Shown here piece by piece: positions 27,293 to 36,789 of a DNA stretch of 64,000 nt. The translations under genes and the position numbers were made by a program. How positions within the stretch are numbered: position 1 is the stretch's first letter; each line of letters begins with the position of its first letter. The notes below the pieces were generated by a model, which saw nothing but the letters and a program-made list of their open reading frames with translations, had not been told where the DNA came from and made no database searches. The DNA lies in contig NZ_QRIL01000013.1 of assembly GCF_003471165.1 (NCBI RefSeq), positions 39,568 through 103,567 on the forward strand. Direction: 5' to 3'. The DNA comes from Ruminococcus sp. AM22-13. GTDB lineage: Bacteria > Bacillota > Clostridia > Lachnospirales > Lachnospiraceae.

Positions 27293-29260
27293 ATGAAAGA
27301 ATATAACAGTAAAAAAGTAAATACATCTCCGGTGGGACAGTCAGAGTCTGAGGGAGCTGATGTAGATGCGGTTATGAAAAAATATGACCGTGAGTCTAAT
27401 ATCCGTATATGGACAGGAAAATATAAGATTGCTATCCGCGGAATTCTCATCGCCTTCTCACTGTGGTGTATTTATGTAACACTTTTTGCAACCTTCCTGG
27501 AGGAAATCCGACTGACTTCTTTCCTGGGACTGATCGTTCTGATCGGGTTTCTGACTTATCCTGCAAAGAAGTGTGACATCAGAGAGAATTATATGCCGAT
27601 AAGCGATATTATTTTTATGTTGCTTGGCACAGGTGCTTTTTTGTATTTCACCTTTAACGCAAATAAGATTATCAATCAGGGTACCAGATTTGAAATCTAT
27701 CAGATTATCATCGGCATTATTGGCATTCTGGCACTTGTTGAGCTTACCAGACGTTGTGTTGGTTTACCAATCCTGATTGTAGCCGGCTTTTTCCTGATCT
27801 ATGCGCTGGCTGTAGGACTTACAAACCCGGCGTTTTTTGGCAGGGTGAAATTTCTGGTGAGTAACCTTTTCTATACAAAAGAAGGTATTTTTTCCACACC
27901 AGTAAATGTATGCTCCAAGTATATTGTAGTGTTTATTATTTTTGGGGCATTCCTGGAGAGAACAGGAATTTCCAATTTCTTTATCCAGCTTGCGAACTGT
28001 GTGGCCGGAAAATATGCAGGTGGCCCTGCGAAGGTAGCAGTTATCAGTTCTGCTCTTTGTGGAATGGTTTCAGGTTCTTCTGTAGGTAATACAGTTACCA
28101 CAGGTTCTGTTACTATCCCTATGATGAAAGAGACCGGATACAAGCCGGAGTTTGCAGGTGCAGTAGAAGCGGCTTCTTCTACAGGCGGACAGATCATGCC
28201 GCCGATTATGGGCGCTGCTGCATTCCTTATGGCTGATTTTATAGGAGTACCCTATTCACAGATCATCGTCAGGGCAATCCTGCCGGCATTGCTGTATTTT
28301 ACTGGAATCTTTATCGCAGTTCATCTGGAAGCTAAGAAACTGGGGCTCTCCGGTATTCCGAAAGAAGAACTTCCTGTATTTAAGATCCTGATTCGTAAGA
28401 TTTATTTGTTATTACCGTTGATCATGCTAGTTATCTGGGTATCAGGAAACTATATGACAATGCAGAAAGCCGCAAGTTATGCAATCGTTCTTTCTATTAT
28501 AGTAAGTCTGTTTGATAAAGAGAACAGAATCAGTGTTACAAAATGTCTTGATGCCTTGGAAGCAGGTGGAAGAGGTGTTATTTCTGTAGCTGTAGCCTGT
28601 GGTGTTGCAGGTATTATTTCCGGTTCCATTACTATGACAGGTCTTGCAAATGACCTGATCAACGGAATCATCAGTGTTGCAAACGGAAAGTTAATCATTG
28701 CGCTTCTTTTGACAATGCTTTGCTGTATTGTTCTTGGTATGGGTGTTCCGACTACTGCAAACTACTGTATCATGGCAGCAACCTGTGCACCGATTCTGGT
28801 ACGTATGGGAGTGCCGATTATGGCAGCTCACTTCTTTGTATTTTACTTCGGCATTGTAGCAGATATTACACCGCCGGTAGCACTTGCTGCTTATGCAGGT
28901 TCTGCAATCGCAAAATCGAACCCAATGAAGACTGCATTTACAGCTTCGAAATTGGCTATCGCGGTATTCATTGTGCCGTATGTATTCTGCTTCAATCCGT
29001 CCATGCTTCTGATCGATACCACTGCTGTCAGTGTAGTTCAGATTTTTATCACTTCACTAATCGGCGTATTTGGTCTGTCAGCATCACTGGAAGGTTTTCT
29101 GTTTGTGAAGATGCCTGCAATTGTCCGCGTTATGTTGGCTGTAGGAGGACTGATGCTTATCAATCCAACGCTTATGACGGATATTTTGGGACTGCTTCTG
29201 ATCGTTGCCGGATGTGCATGGCAGAAAATGCAGCAGAATAAAACGAAGGTAGTGGTCTGA
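27293..29260 (+). CDS. TRAP transporter permease, fused small and large subunits
   Basis: Membrane protein of 655 residues in which the small (DctQ-like) and large (DctM-like) TRAP subunits are joined, as is usual for TAXI systems. About 17-18 segments. Large-subunit motifs include GMVSGSSVGNTVTTGSVTIP, STGGQIMPPIMGAAAFLMA and GMGVPTTANYCIMA. A hydrophilic 40-residue N-terminus precedes the first segment. It takes substrate from the lipoprotein encoded just upstream and imports it using an ion gradient. Confidence 0.93.
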   Translation: MKEYNSKKVNTSPVGQSESEGADVDAVMKKYDRESNIRIWTGKYKIAIRGILIAFSLWCIYVTLFATFLEEIRLTSFLGLIVLIGFLTYPAKKCDIRENYMPISDIIFMLLGTGAFLYFTFNANKIINQGTRFEIYQIIIGIIGILALVELTRRCVGLPILIVAGFFLIYALAVGLTNPAFFGRVKFLVSNLFYTKEGIFSTPVNVCSKYIVVFIIFGAFLERTGISNFFIQLANCVAGKYAGGPAKVAVISSALCGMVSGSSVGNTVTTGSVTIPMMKETGYKPEFAGAVEAASSTGGQIMPPIMGAAAFLMADFIGVPYSQIIVRAILPALLYFTGIFIAVHLEAKKLGLSGIPKEELPVFKILIRKIYLLLPLIMLVIWVSGNYMTMQKAASYAIVLSIIVSLFDKENRISVTKCLDALEAGGRGVISVAVACGVAGIISGSITMTGLANDLINGIISVANGKLIIALLLTMLCCIVLGMGVPTTANYCIMAATCAPILVRMGVPIMAAHFFVFYFGIVADITPPVALAAYAGSAIAKSNPMKTAFTASKLAIAVFIVPYVFCFNPSMLLIDTTAVSVVQIFITSLIGVFGLSASLEGFLFVKMPAIVRVMLAVGGLMLINPTLMTDILGLLLIVAGCAWQKMQQNKTKVVV

Positions 29261-29327
29261 CAGATAAAGTCCTGATTGTTTGTTCTGCAGTGGGCTGGAA
29301 GGATAGTTTCGTAAGATAGGGGGAAAT

Positions 29328-31007
29328 ATGCATAAAAAAATATCAATTGAACAGTCAAAAATATCAGACGGCATTAATTTTGTTGAGAATGGTCTTGCAG
29401 AATTAAAAATTGCAAAAAAGCAAAGAATGAAGACCATGCTTGTGGTAGAGGAAGCGCTGGTCAAACTGACTGAACACGCAGAGAGTCAAGATGATCAGAT
29501 TGGTATCAGTTTAAATAAAAATCTGAACAGGATTTATGTCAATATGACTCTCAGGGGACAGGAATTTCAACTGATACAGGGATATACAGTTGAGGAGGTA
29601 CTGAACCGGGAGAATGATGATCAGCAGTCTTCGCAGGAAGAAGAGGGAATGATCAGAGATATCCTTCTGAGATCTAATAAAGACCAGCTGCGCTATAAGA
29701 ATAAGAATCATACAAATATGGTGGAGATCATGGTACAGAAAAATCCACATGCAATGGCAATACAGACAATGTTTGCCCTGGCAGCAGCCATTGTGGTGGG
29801 AATGCTTATGAAGACCTTTGTACCTGATACAGTTAATACTGCATTAAATGATAATATCTTTTCATCTATCAGTACCATGTTTCTGAATGCATTAAAAATG
29901 ATCGTAGGTCCTGTGGTATTCTTTTCCATTGTCAGCAGTATTTCTCAGTTTGGAGATCTGAAGGAGGTTGGCAGGATCGGTGGTAAGATTATGGGATTTT
30001 ATATGCTTACGACTGTATTGGCTATTCTTTCCTCAACTGGTATTTTTTATGTTTTTCAGCCCGGAGATCCGAGGCTTGCATCAAAGCTGACTGCAGATGT
30101 GTCAGCAATTGCATCTTCGGATGTCAGTATCTCTATTAAGGATACTATTGTTAATATTATTCCTTCGAATTTTGTGAAACCTTTTCTGGAATCCAATATG
30201 CTGCAGCTGATTTTTCTTGCAATTCTGATCGGGATCGCACTTGGAAAGATCGGAGATTATTCCAAAATATTGAAGGATATATTTGAAGCCTGTAATTCAC
30301 TTTTCCTGAAGATTACGGTTATTCTGGTTCAGTTTATACCGATTGCAACATTTGCATCTGTTTTAACAGTTATATTAAAGACAGGACCGGATGTATTACT
30401 GTCAATGCTGGCAATGTTGGGAACTTTTACAGTTGGTATTATTGTAATGCTGGGAATTTACTGTCTGCTGATCCTTTTGATCGGACATCTGACTCCTGTA
30501 CCATTTATAAAGAAATACAGCCCTACTATGCTGCAGGTGTTTGGACTGGCATCCAGTAATGCTGCGATCATAGTAAATATGGATGCCTGTGAACATAAGC
30601 TTGGCATTCCAAAGAAAATCTATTCTCTGTCAATTCCTTTAGGTGCAACAGTGAATATGGATGGAACCTGTATATATCTTGTAATATTCGGCATGACACT
30701 GGCAAGGATCTTTGGTGTGGAGATCAGTGGAGGAATGCTGTTGTCCATGTTTTTCTCTGTTCTGGTCCTGTCGGTGGGAGCGCCGGGAGTGCCGGGAGCA
30801 GGGCTTGTGTGTCTGTCAGTATTGCTGACTCAGATGCAGGTGCCTTTGGCTGGAATTGGTCTGGTCATGGGAATGGATTCGCTTCTGGGTATGATGCGTG
30901 CCATGAGCAATAGTCTTGGTGATGTGGCAGCATCCCTGATCGTTGCAAAATCAGAGAAAATACTGGATATGGAAAAATATATGGAGCGCAGCAGAGAAGA
31001 AGAATAG
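29328..31007 (+). CDS. Dicarboxylate/amino acid:cation symporter with N-terminal ATPase-like domain
   Basis: The C-terminal ~420 residues are a DAACS (GltP/DctA) symporter: first segment near residue 145, NMDGT motif in GATVNMDGTCIY, and the DSLLGMMRAMSNSLGD helix. These carry glutamate, aspartate or C4-dicarboxylates with Na+ or H+. The first ~135 residues are not part of that fold. They resemble an anti-sigma/GHKL ATPase domain: VVEEALVKLTEHA (39-51) matches the N-box EEA..N...HA with Asn replaced, and the segment ending YKNKNHTNMVEIMV resembles its last strands, but the G-boxes are missing. A regulatory, non-ATPase role is likely. The gene sits 67 bases after the TRAP permease and may be co-transcribed. 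Confidence 0.85.
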   Translation: MHKKISIEQSKISDGINFVENGLAELKIAKKQRMKTMLVVEEALVKLTEHAESQDDQIGISLNKNLNRIYVNMTLRGQEFQLIQGYTVEEVLNRENDDQQSSQEEEGMIRDILLRSNKDQLRYKNKNHTNMVEIMVQKNPHAMAIQTMFALAAAIVVGMLMKTFVPDTVNTALNDNIFSSISTMFLNALKMIVGPVVFFSIVSSISQFGDLKEVGRIGGKIMGFYMLTTVLAILSSTGIFYVFQPGDPRLASKLTADVSAIASSDVSISIKDTIVNIIPSNFVKPFLESNMLQLIFLAILIGIALGKIGDYSKILKDIFEACNSLFLKITVILVQFIPIATFASVLTVILKTGPDVLLSMLAMLGTFTVGIIVMLGIYCLLILLIGHLTPVPFIKKYSPTMLQVFGLASSNAAIIVNMDACEHKLGIPKKIYSLSIPLGATVNMDGTCIYLVIFGMTLARIFGVEISGGMLLSMFFSVLVLSVGAPGVPGAGLVCLSVLLTQMQVPLAGIGLVMGMDSLLGMMRAMSNSLGDVAASLIVAKSEKILDMEKYMERSREEE

Positions 31008-31040
31008 CAGAAGAAAACAGAAAAAGAGTATAAAAAAATA

Positions 31041-31087
31041 CAGCTGACAATCGGTATAATATATGCCGGCTGCCAGCTGATTTTTTA
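31041..31087 (+). terminator. Bidirectional terminator between symporter and rfbD
   Basis: CAGCTGACA (31041-31049) pairs with TGCCAGCTG (31071-31079), one mismatch, followed by TTTTTT. A run of T also follows on the minus strand. Confidence 0.75.
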
Positions 31088-31112
31088 TGTTATAGGAAAT
31101 TACTCCGTCTTG

Positions 31113-32054
31113 TTAGAAATCCAGTTCCTTGAGATAACGTCCCAGTGCATCCTGCCAGGTGGGGAGTGGTGTGAAACCATTGGCTGTCAGTTTGCTCTTA
31201 TCCAGGCGGCTGTTAAACGGTCTGGCTGCTTTGGAAGCGCCATACTCTGCAGTTGTGACGGAGTTGACTGTCATGTTTTCCGGGAGATATTCCGGGTGTC
31301 CCATGGCAGCGGCCTGACGGAAGATTTCTTTTGTGAAATCATACCAGCTGATATATCCGCCCTCATTGGTTGCATGATAATAACCGTATTTTTCAGTTTC
31401 AATCATATCTACCAGAAGTCTTGCCAGGTCATAGGTATAAGTAGGTGTACCGATCTGGTCATTGACTACGGAGAGAGTATCATGAGTTTTTCCGAGGTTG
31501 ATCATGGTTTTGATAAAGTTCTTGCCGTTTTTGCCGAATACCCATGCAATACGGACGATAAAGAACTTATCAACTGTGCCGGATACGGCAAGTTCACCGT
31601 CCAGCTTTGTCTGTCCATAGACATTTAATGGTTTATAGTCTTTGCAGTCCGGCTCCCATGGAGTGGTTCCCTGACCATCGAACACATAGTCAGTGGACAG
31701 ATACAGCATCTTGATGTCAAGCTCTTTGCACACATCAGCAATATTCTGGGTTCCGGTTACATTTACCAGACGGACTTTCGGCTGATTTTCTTCATCCTCG
31801 GCAGCATCTACAGCTGTCCATGCAGCACAGTGGATCACAGCGTCAACATTTGCTTCTTTGATGACTTTTTCTACAGAAGTCTTGTCAGTGATATCCATCT
31901 GCACATAAGGCATTGTGGTAACTGCAGTGCCGTCTGCGATTCCGCTGTAGGAAGGAGCAATGTCGCTTCCCACACCTTCATAGCCGCGTCTCGCAAGTTC
32001 GTTCATAACATCATGTCCAAGCTGACCGCCTACACCTGTTACAAATATTCTCAT
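31113..32054 (-). CDS. rfbD: dTDP-4-dehydrorhamnose reductase
   Basis: Last enzyme of dTDP-L-rhamnose synthesis, reducing dTDP-4-keto-rhamnose with NAD(P)H. A short-chain reductase fold of 313 residues with the nucleotide-binding GVGGQLG at residues 7-13, HCAAWTAVDAAE, LSTDYVFDG and YGQTKLDGE (catalytic Tyr-X3-Lys). It is the third gene of the minus-strand run rfbA-rfbB-rfbD, 3 bases after rfbB, so it is tightly coupled. The usual fourth gene, rfbC, is not in the window. Confidence 0.94.
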   Translation of the reverse strand: MRIFVTGVGGQLGHDVMNELARRGYEGVGSDIAPSYSGIADGTAVTTMPYVQMDITDKTSVEKVIKEANVDAVIHCAAWTAVDAAEDEENQPKVRLVNVTGTQNIADVCKELDIKMLYLSTDYVFDGQGTTPWEPDCKDYKPLNVYGQTKLDGELAVSGTVDKFFIVRIAWVFGKNGKNFIKTMINLGKTHDTLSVVNDQIGTPTYTYDLARLLVDMIETEKYGYYHATNEGGYISWYDFTKEIFRQAAAMGHPEYLPENMTVNSVTTAEYGASKAARPFNSRLDKSKLTANGFTPLPTWQDALGRYLKELDF

Positions 32055-32057
32055 AAA

Positions 32058-33086
32058 TTATGCCTCCCCGCGGTTTGCGTACATTTTTTCGTAGTAGTTC
32101 TGGTATTCGCCGGAGATGATAGTTTCCCACCATTCTTTGTTATCCAGATACCATTTGATGGTCTTCTTGATACCGTCTGCAAATTTTGTTTCCGGTAACC
32201 AGCCGAGTTCGTTGTGAATCTTGGTCGGGTCAATGGCATAGCGCATATCATGACCTTTACGGTCTGCCACATATGTGATCAGACTTTCCGGTTTGCCAAG
32301 CTCTTTACAGATGATCTTAACAATATCAATGTTTGTCATTTCGTTGTGACCACCTACATTGTAAACTTCGCCTACACGTCCTTTGTGGATGATCAGGTCG
32401 ATCGCGCGGCAGTGATCCTCTACATACAGCCAGTCACGTACATTTTCACCCTTTCCGTAAACAGGAAGTGGTTTGTCATTTAATGCGTTGGCGATCATTA
32501 ACGGAATCAGTTTCTCCGGGAAATGATATGGTCCGTAGTTATTGGAGCAGCGGCTGATAGATACAGGCAGTCCGTAGGTTCTGTGGTAAGCCAGTACCAG
32601 AAGGTCTGCAGAAGCCTTGGAAGAGCTGTAAGGGCTGCTTGTGTGGATCGGAGTTTCCTCTGTGAAGAACAGGTCAGGTCTGTCTAATGGAAGATCTCCG
32701 TAAACTTCATCAGTGGATACCTGATGATAACGCTTGATACCGTATTTGCGGCATGCATCCATAAGAACAGCAGTACCGATGATATTTGTGGTAAGGAAAA
32801 CTTCCGGGTTTTCGATGGAGCGGTCAACGTGACTCTCTGCTGCGAAGTTTACAACCATATCAGGGTGTTCTTCTTCAAAGAGTTTGTAAACTGCTTCGCG
32901 GTCTGTGATGCTTTCTTTTACGAAACGGAAATTTGGGTTGTCCATGACAGGTGCAAGAGTGGAAAGATTTCCTGCATAGGTCAGACAGTCCAGACAGATG
33001 ATGCGGTAATCCGGGTATTTTTTTAACATGTGAAAAATAAAGTTACTTCCGATAAATCCGGCACCGCCGGTTACGATAATGTTCAT
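32058..33086 (-). CDS. rfbB: dTDP-glucose 4,6-dehydratase
   Basis: Converts dTDP-glucose to dTDP-4-keto-6-deoxyglucose using bound NAD+. The 342-residue extended short-chain dehydrogenase has GGAGFIGSNF at residues 7-16, ESHVDRSIENP, HQVSTDEVYGDL and YSSSKASADLL (Tyr-X3-Lys). These are diagnostic of RmlB/RfbB, not other dehydratases. It lies between rfbA, 159 bases upstream in the transcript, and rfbD. Confidence 0.95.
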   Translation of the reverse strand: MNIIVTGGAGFIGSNFIFHMLKKYPDYRIICLDCLTYAGNLSTLAPVMDNPNFRFVKESITDREAVYKLFEEEHPDMVVNFAAESHVDRSIENPEVFLTTNIIGTAVLMDACRKYGIKRYHQVSTDEVYGDLPLDRPDLFFTEETPIHTSSPYSSSKASADLLVLAYHRTYGLPVSISRCSNNYGPYHFPEKLIPLMIANALNDKPLPVYGKGENVRDWLYVEDHCRAIDLIIHKGRVGEVYNVGGHNEMTNIDIVKIICKELGKPESLITYVADRKGHDMRYAIDPTKIHNELGWLPETKFADGIKKTIKWYLDNKEWWETIISGEYQNYYEKMYANRGEA

Positions 33087-33245
33087 TAAAATTCTCCTTT
33101 GATTTTGAAATTATAATTACATCTTCTGCTGTAATCTGTCAGAAACAGAACTGCTGACAGATTACGGAAAGAAAGGATTACGGGCAAATAGTTCAATTTC
33201 TGTTTAACTGAAAAAATACGGCAAAATCAGAAAACAGATTTTGAA

Positions 33246-34142
33246 TCAGTGAAGTACGTCTAAATATTTACCATCCAGAACGTCTTTTAAATACTGGCCA
33301 TACTGATTTTTTTTCAGTACCTCATAAACCTTCAGGACATCCTCTTTAGTGATCCAGCCGTTAAGATATGCAATCTCTTCCAGACATCCGATTTTACGGT
33401 GCTGGTGGCTTTCCATTGTTTTTACGAAATTGGTAGCTTCTACAAGACTTTCATGTGTGCCGGTATCCAGCCATGTGAATCCCTGTCCGAGAAGCTCTAC
33501 GTTTAATTCGCCCTTTTCCAGATAGATGCGGTTCAGGTCTGTGATCTCAAGTTCGCCTCTGGCGCTTGGTTTCAGATTTTTTGCATACTCTACGACGCGA
33601 TTGTCATAGAAGTATAAACCTGTGACACAGTAGTTGCTCTTCGGATGCTCCGGTTTCTCTTCAATTGAGATAGCCTTGCCTTCATGGTCAAATTCTACAA
33701 TACCGAATCTCTCCGGATCATCTACATAGTATCCGAAAACAGTAGCACCTTCGCCGGATTCTGCGTTCTTTACAGCAGCTTTCAGTCTTTTCTTCAGTCC
33801 ATGTCCTGCGAAGATATTATCGCCGAGAACCATGGCAACTGTATCATCACCGATAAATTCCTCGCCGATGATAAATGCCTGAGCAAGTCCGTCAGGGCTT
33901 GGCTGTACGGCGTAAGTAAGGTGTACGCCAAACTGATGTCCGTCACCAAGAAGTTCCTCGAAACGGGGAGTATCCTGCGGCGTAGAGATGATCAGGATAT
34001 CGCGGATTCCTGCGTTCATCAGTACAGACATGGGATAGTAGATCATTGGTTTATCATAGATTGGCAGAAGCTGTTTGGATGTTACCATTGTAAGCGGATA
34101 AAGGCGTGTGCCAGAACCGCCGGCTAAAATAATACCTTTCAT
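33246..34142 (-). CDS. rfbA: Glucose-1-phosphate thymidylyltransferase
   Basis: First committed step of dTDP-sugar synthesis, joining dTTP and glucose-1-phosphate. The 298-residue nucleotidyltransferase begins [18 protein letters not shown], and has [22 protein letters not shown] and the C-terminal helical region that mediates feedback by dTDP-rhamnose. It is first in the minus-strand rfbABD run. The product feeds cell-wall or capsular polysaccharide containing rhamnose or another 6-deoxy sugar. Confidence 0.95.
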   Translation of the reverse strand: MKGIILAGGSGTRLYPLTMVTSKQLLPIYDKPMIYYPMSVLMNAGIRDILIISTPQDTPRFEELLGDGHQFGVHLTYAVQPSPDGLAQAFIIGEEFIGDDTVAMVLGDNIFAGHGLKKRLKAAVKNAESGEGATVFGYYVDDPERFGIVEFDHEGKAISIEEKPEHPKSNYCVTGLYFYDNRVVEYAKNLKPSARGELEITDLNRIYLEKGELNVELLGQGFTWLDTGTHESLVEATNFVKTMESHQHRKIGCLEEIAYLNGWITKEDVLKVYEVLKKNQYGQYLKDVLDGKYLDVLH

Positions 34143-34335
34143 GTGTATTCTCCTTTTTCATTTGTCAGTGCAGTGAAAAATTGATGACTCTTTTAAACAT
34201 ATAATGTAGTCAATCGGATATTCGCAATCCGCTTTCGCTACTTGCTCATAACCAATAAGTCACTGTACTTATCGAGTTCAATATAGTGTCAGTTTGCCGG
34301 AAATCTATTTCCCAGCGTTGGTAATTGTATTATAA
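34143..34335. other. rfbA upstream region with a degenerate repeat
   Basis: On the minus strand, TTGCGA, 17 nt, TTATAT could form the rfb promoter near 34197-34226. The plus-strand string ATTCGCAATCCGCT...TCGCTACTTGCTCAT (34218-34250) and a following GAGTTCAA resemble the inside of the element at 26062-26251 with its central hairpin removed. Confidence 0.4.
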
Positions 34336-34356
34336 AAGGTGACCTTAGGTCACCTT
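34336..34356 (-). terminator. Terminator after the MerR-methyltransferase gene
   Basis: Perfect 9-bp stem AAGGTGACC/GGTCACCTT with a 3-base loop; on the minus strand it is followed by TTTTATAATA. Confidence 0.7.
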
Positions 34357-34388
34357 CAAGTACTTTTTACAAAAAAGTTAAAATTTGG

Positions 34389-35570
34389 TTATTTTTCACA
34401 AAGAAAAATACCGGCATCTTTTGTGATAAAGAAGCCATCTTTTGTTTTTCGTGATACAAATCCTCGAAAATCTGTATATTTGTCCAGAAGATATTGGTTC
34501 TGATTTCCATGGCAGGACAGAATGTAGGAAATCAGTGGCTCTGCATCCGGGACAAGAAGGGAGTCATTATAGGATTCCCAGGAAATATCAGAAAAATACG
34601 GTGCAAGGATATCGGCACCGTTTTCTCTGCCGAAACGTTCATAAAGTCTGTCTGCGGAAAGAACGATCCTGTTATCGAAATCCTGGACCAGCTGACTGAC
34701 TTCCTGCATATGATGACTGCCATAAGTGCTGCAGATTAGTTTTCCACCGGGAACGAGCACACGCTGGATTTCATTACACACAGCAGGAATGTCTTCACAG
34801 TAAAAGAGAACATGATTGGCAATCACCAGGTCAAAATTACAGCCTTTATGTGGAATTTTCGCACAGTCAAAAACTTCGAAAGAAAAACGTTTGTCTTTTC
34901 GCCCGAGTGCACGTCTGGCATCACGGATCATTCCGGAGGAAAGATCAGAGAGGGTAATGGAAATATCCTGTGGAAGAAACTGGATGTTTTGTGTCCAAAG
35001 TGCACCGTCACCACATCCAAGCTCAAGAATACGCATGCCTGGATGAATTTGGCATTGTTTATAGATCCATGGAAACCATCCCTGCTTATTTTGGGAGTAG
35101 AGACTGTGCAGGTTGATTCTGGAAGAGATATTGGAAGCATTCTGGTATTGATTCTTCATGCTTTTTTCCATACCGGTGAGGTGAATCAGGTCAAGCATCT
35201 GATTCCAGTCTATCGCGTGCTGTGAACGGATTGCTTCGGTTGTATCCTGAATGGCTTTTTCTACCAGCTGCATCTGCTCGATGCGGTCGCGGACGAGTTT
35301 CAGCTGAATATTCAGGGAGTTTTCCATGAAATGGTAATCAGAATCATCAATAGTCATTTCACGGATATCGTCAAGGGAAAAGCCAAGATATTTCAGAAGC
35401 AGAATCTGGGAAAGTCTTGCGAAATCTTCGTCTGTGTAAAAACGAGCGCCGGATTCTGTCACATAGGATGGTTTTAGAATATTTTGTTTATCATAGTAGC
35501 GAATGGTACGTAGTGTTACATGTGCCATGCGCGCAAATTCTCCGGAGGAGTAATAGCCATCTTTTTTCAC
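34389..35570 (-). CDS. MerR-family regulator fused to a SAM-dependent methyltransferase
   Basis: A 393-residue two-domain protein. Residues about 6-75 are a MerR winged helix (GEFARMAHVTLRTIRYYDKQNIL...YTDEDFARLSQILLLKYLGFSLDDI), followed by a helical dimerisation stretch to about 135. Residues about 150-310 form a class I methyltransferase with the SAM motif ILELGCGDGALW, then DLSSGMIRDAR and DLVIANHVLFY. The effector and methyl acceptor are unknown. This fusion may let a metabolite be modified and sensed by one protein. It is transcribed alone on the minus strand and no obvious target gene is adjacent. Confidence 0.88.
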   Translation of the reverse strand: MKKDGYYSSGEFARMAHVTLRTIRYYDKQNILKPSYVTESGARFYTDEDFARLSQILLLKYLGFSLDDIREMTIDDSDYHFMENSLNIQLKLVRDRIEQMQLVEKAIQDTTEAIRSQHAIDWNQMLDLIHLTGMEKSMKNQYQNASNISSRINLHSLYSQNKQGWFPWIYKQCQIHPGMRILELGCGDGALWTQNIQFLPQDISITLSDLSSGMIRDARRALGRKDKRFSFEVFDCAKIPHKGCNFDLVIANHVLFYCEDIPAVCNEIQRVLVPGGKLICSTYGSHHMQEVSQLVQDFDNRIVLSADRLYERFGRENGADILAPYFSDISWESYNDSLLVPDAEPLISYILSCHGNQNQYLLDKYTDFRGFVSRKTKDGFFITKDAGIFLCEK

Positions 35571-35917
35571 GAAATAACCTTCTTTAAATAGTATTGTTCA
35601 AAAATAAACTGGATTACAGGAAAAGGATCACATTAGTTGAATTTTTTGCCTGTTGCCAGAAGTATAACATAGTTTACTGACAGGTTACAAGTAGCAGGTA
35701 AGAGGAGAAAATGTTGAAATATTGATATTTTTGAAAGATAGTAAAGCTTGTCTTTTCGTGGTGATTGTGCTATGGTAAATAAAAATCAAGTCAAAGATAT
35801 CGATATACTTGTGGATTTTTTATACAAATCACAATATGGCAGTTCTGCCATAGCTTTTCCAAAATACAATAAATAAAAAGAAAACAATATCAAAGGTGCA
35901 GGAACAGGAGGAGCCTG
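35571..35917. other. Intergenic region between MerR-methyltransferase and DUF3825 genes
   Basis: Holds a plus-strand promoter, TTGTCT (35748-35753), 17 nt, TATGGT (35771-35776), and a perfect 8-bp palindrome TATGGCAG/CTGCCATA (35835-35852) in the leader, which could be an operator or RNA hairpin. The minus-strand gene's promoter region is near 35580-35670. No coding signal. Confidence 0.5.
35748..35776 (+). promoter_or_regulatory. Promoter for the DUF3825 gene
   Basis: TTGTCT and TATGGT with a 17-nt spacer, about 140 bases before the start codon. Confidence 0.5.
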
Positions 35918-36673
35918 ATGATTAATTTATTCGATTTTACTTACTGCGGCGATTATAACCGGCAGATTCAGAATCTTGCAAGGATGGTGCCGGAGAAGTG
36001 GAGCTTTTCGGATACAGATGATAACGGAATCCTGAAAGGATACCTGGAACATACATTTAAACGCCTTTACGAAGAAAATAAGGTGTGTGAGAGAAAGAAT
36101 TATGCAATATTCAATACAGGACTCTTTAATTACTATTATCAGCCGATTTATGCGTACTTTATTCCCAATCTGGTGCCGGACAGGCAGTTGTGGTTTCTGG
36201 ATGGCTTTTACACAGAATATTATTTATTAAAAGAAGGAATCACCAACCTGCCACCAAAGGCATGTTATGTGGAAAATCCCGCTGATCTTGTATTTGACAC
36301 GAAGCTTCCGGTGATTCCGCAGTATGAGCACATTTTTGGAGATGAGGAGAATGCATCACGTCTGCCAAAAGAGGTCAGGGACAGCAGTATGAGGCTGCAG
36401 CTGTTTGATGGTGCACTAAAACAGACCAGAAGAATGCTGGAGGCAGATTATAAGACTGCAATTCCACAGTACTATAATCACTCGATTCAGCTATTGATCC
36501 CAATCTGCCTGAGGCATCCGGGAAAACCTGATCTGGCGCTTGCATGTATGAAAACACCGGATGGAAGTAAATATCTGGGGCGAACTTGCCTGACATTGCG
36601 TATGGCATATCATAACGCGAGACTTCTTGCCAGAGTAGACAGAAGCTGGCTGATGTCTTCGCCCTCGGCCTGA
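35918..36673 (+). CDS. DUF3825 domain protein
   Basis: Cytosolic protein of 251 residues, almost all DUF3825. Characteristic segments are NYAIFNTGLFNYYYQPIYAYFIPN and, near the C-terminus, PICLRHPGKPDLALAC and GRTCLTLRMAYHNARLL. In other bacteria this domain is often attached to RNA-binding or nuclease-like domains, but no partner domain is present here and its activity is unknown. A GGAGG lies 6 bases before the ATG. It is a single-gene unit. Confidence 0.8.
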   Translation: MINLFDFTYCGDYNRQIQNLARMVPEKWSFSDTDDNGILKGYLEHTFKRLYEENKVCERKNYAIFNTGLFNYYYQPIYAYFIPNLVPDRQLWFLDGFYTEYYLLKEGITNLPPKACYVENPADLVFDTKLPVIPQYEHIFGDEENASRLPKEVRDSSMRLQLFDGALKQTRRMLEADYKTAIPQYYNHSIQLLIPICLRHPGKPDLALACMKTPDGSKYLGRTCLTLRMAYHNARLLARVDRSWLMSSPSA

Positions 36674-36789
36674 AGATTGACATGTCTTGAAAGCTTTGCT
36701 ATATTTAAAAACCAGCTATTGAGATATTTTTACGAATTTTGGTTTGTAATTGGAAGTACGATTCAATGAAATACAAGCCAATCTCTACT

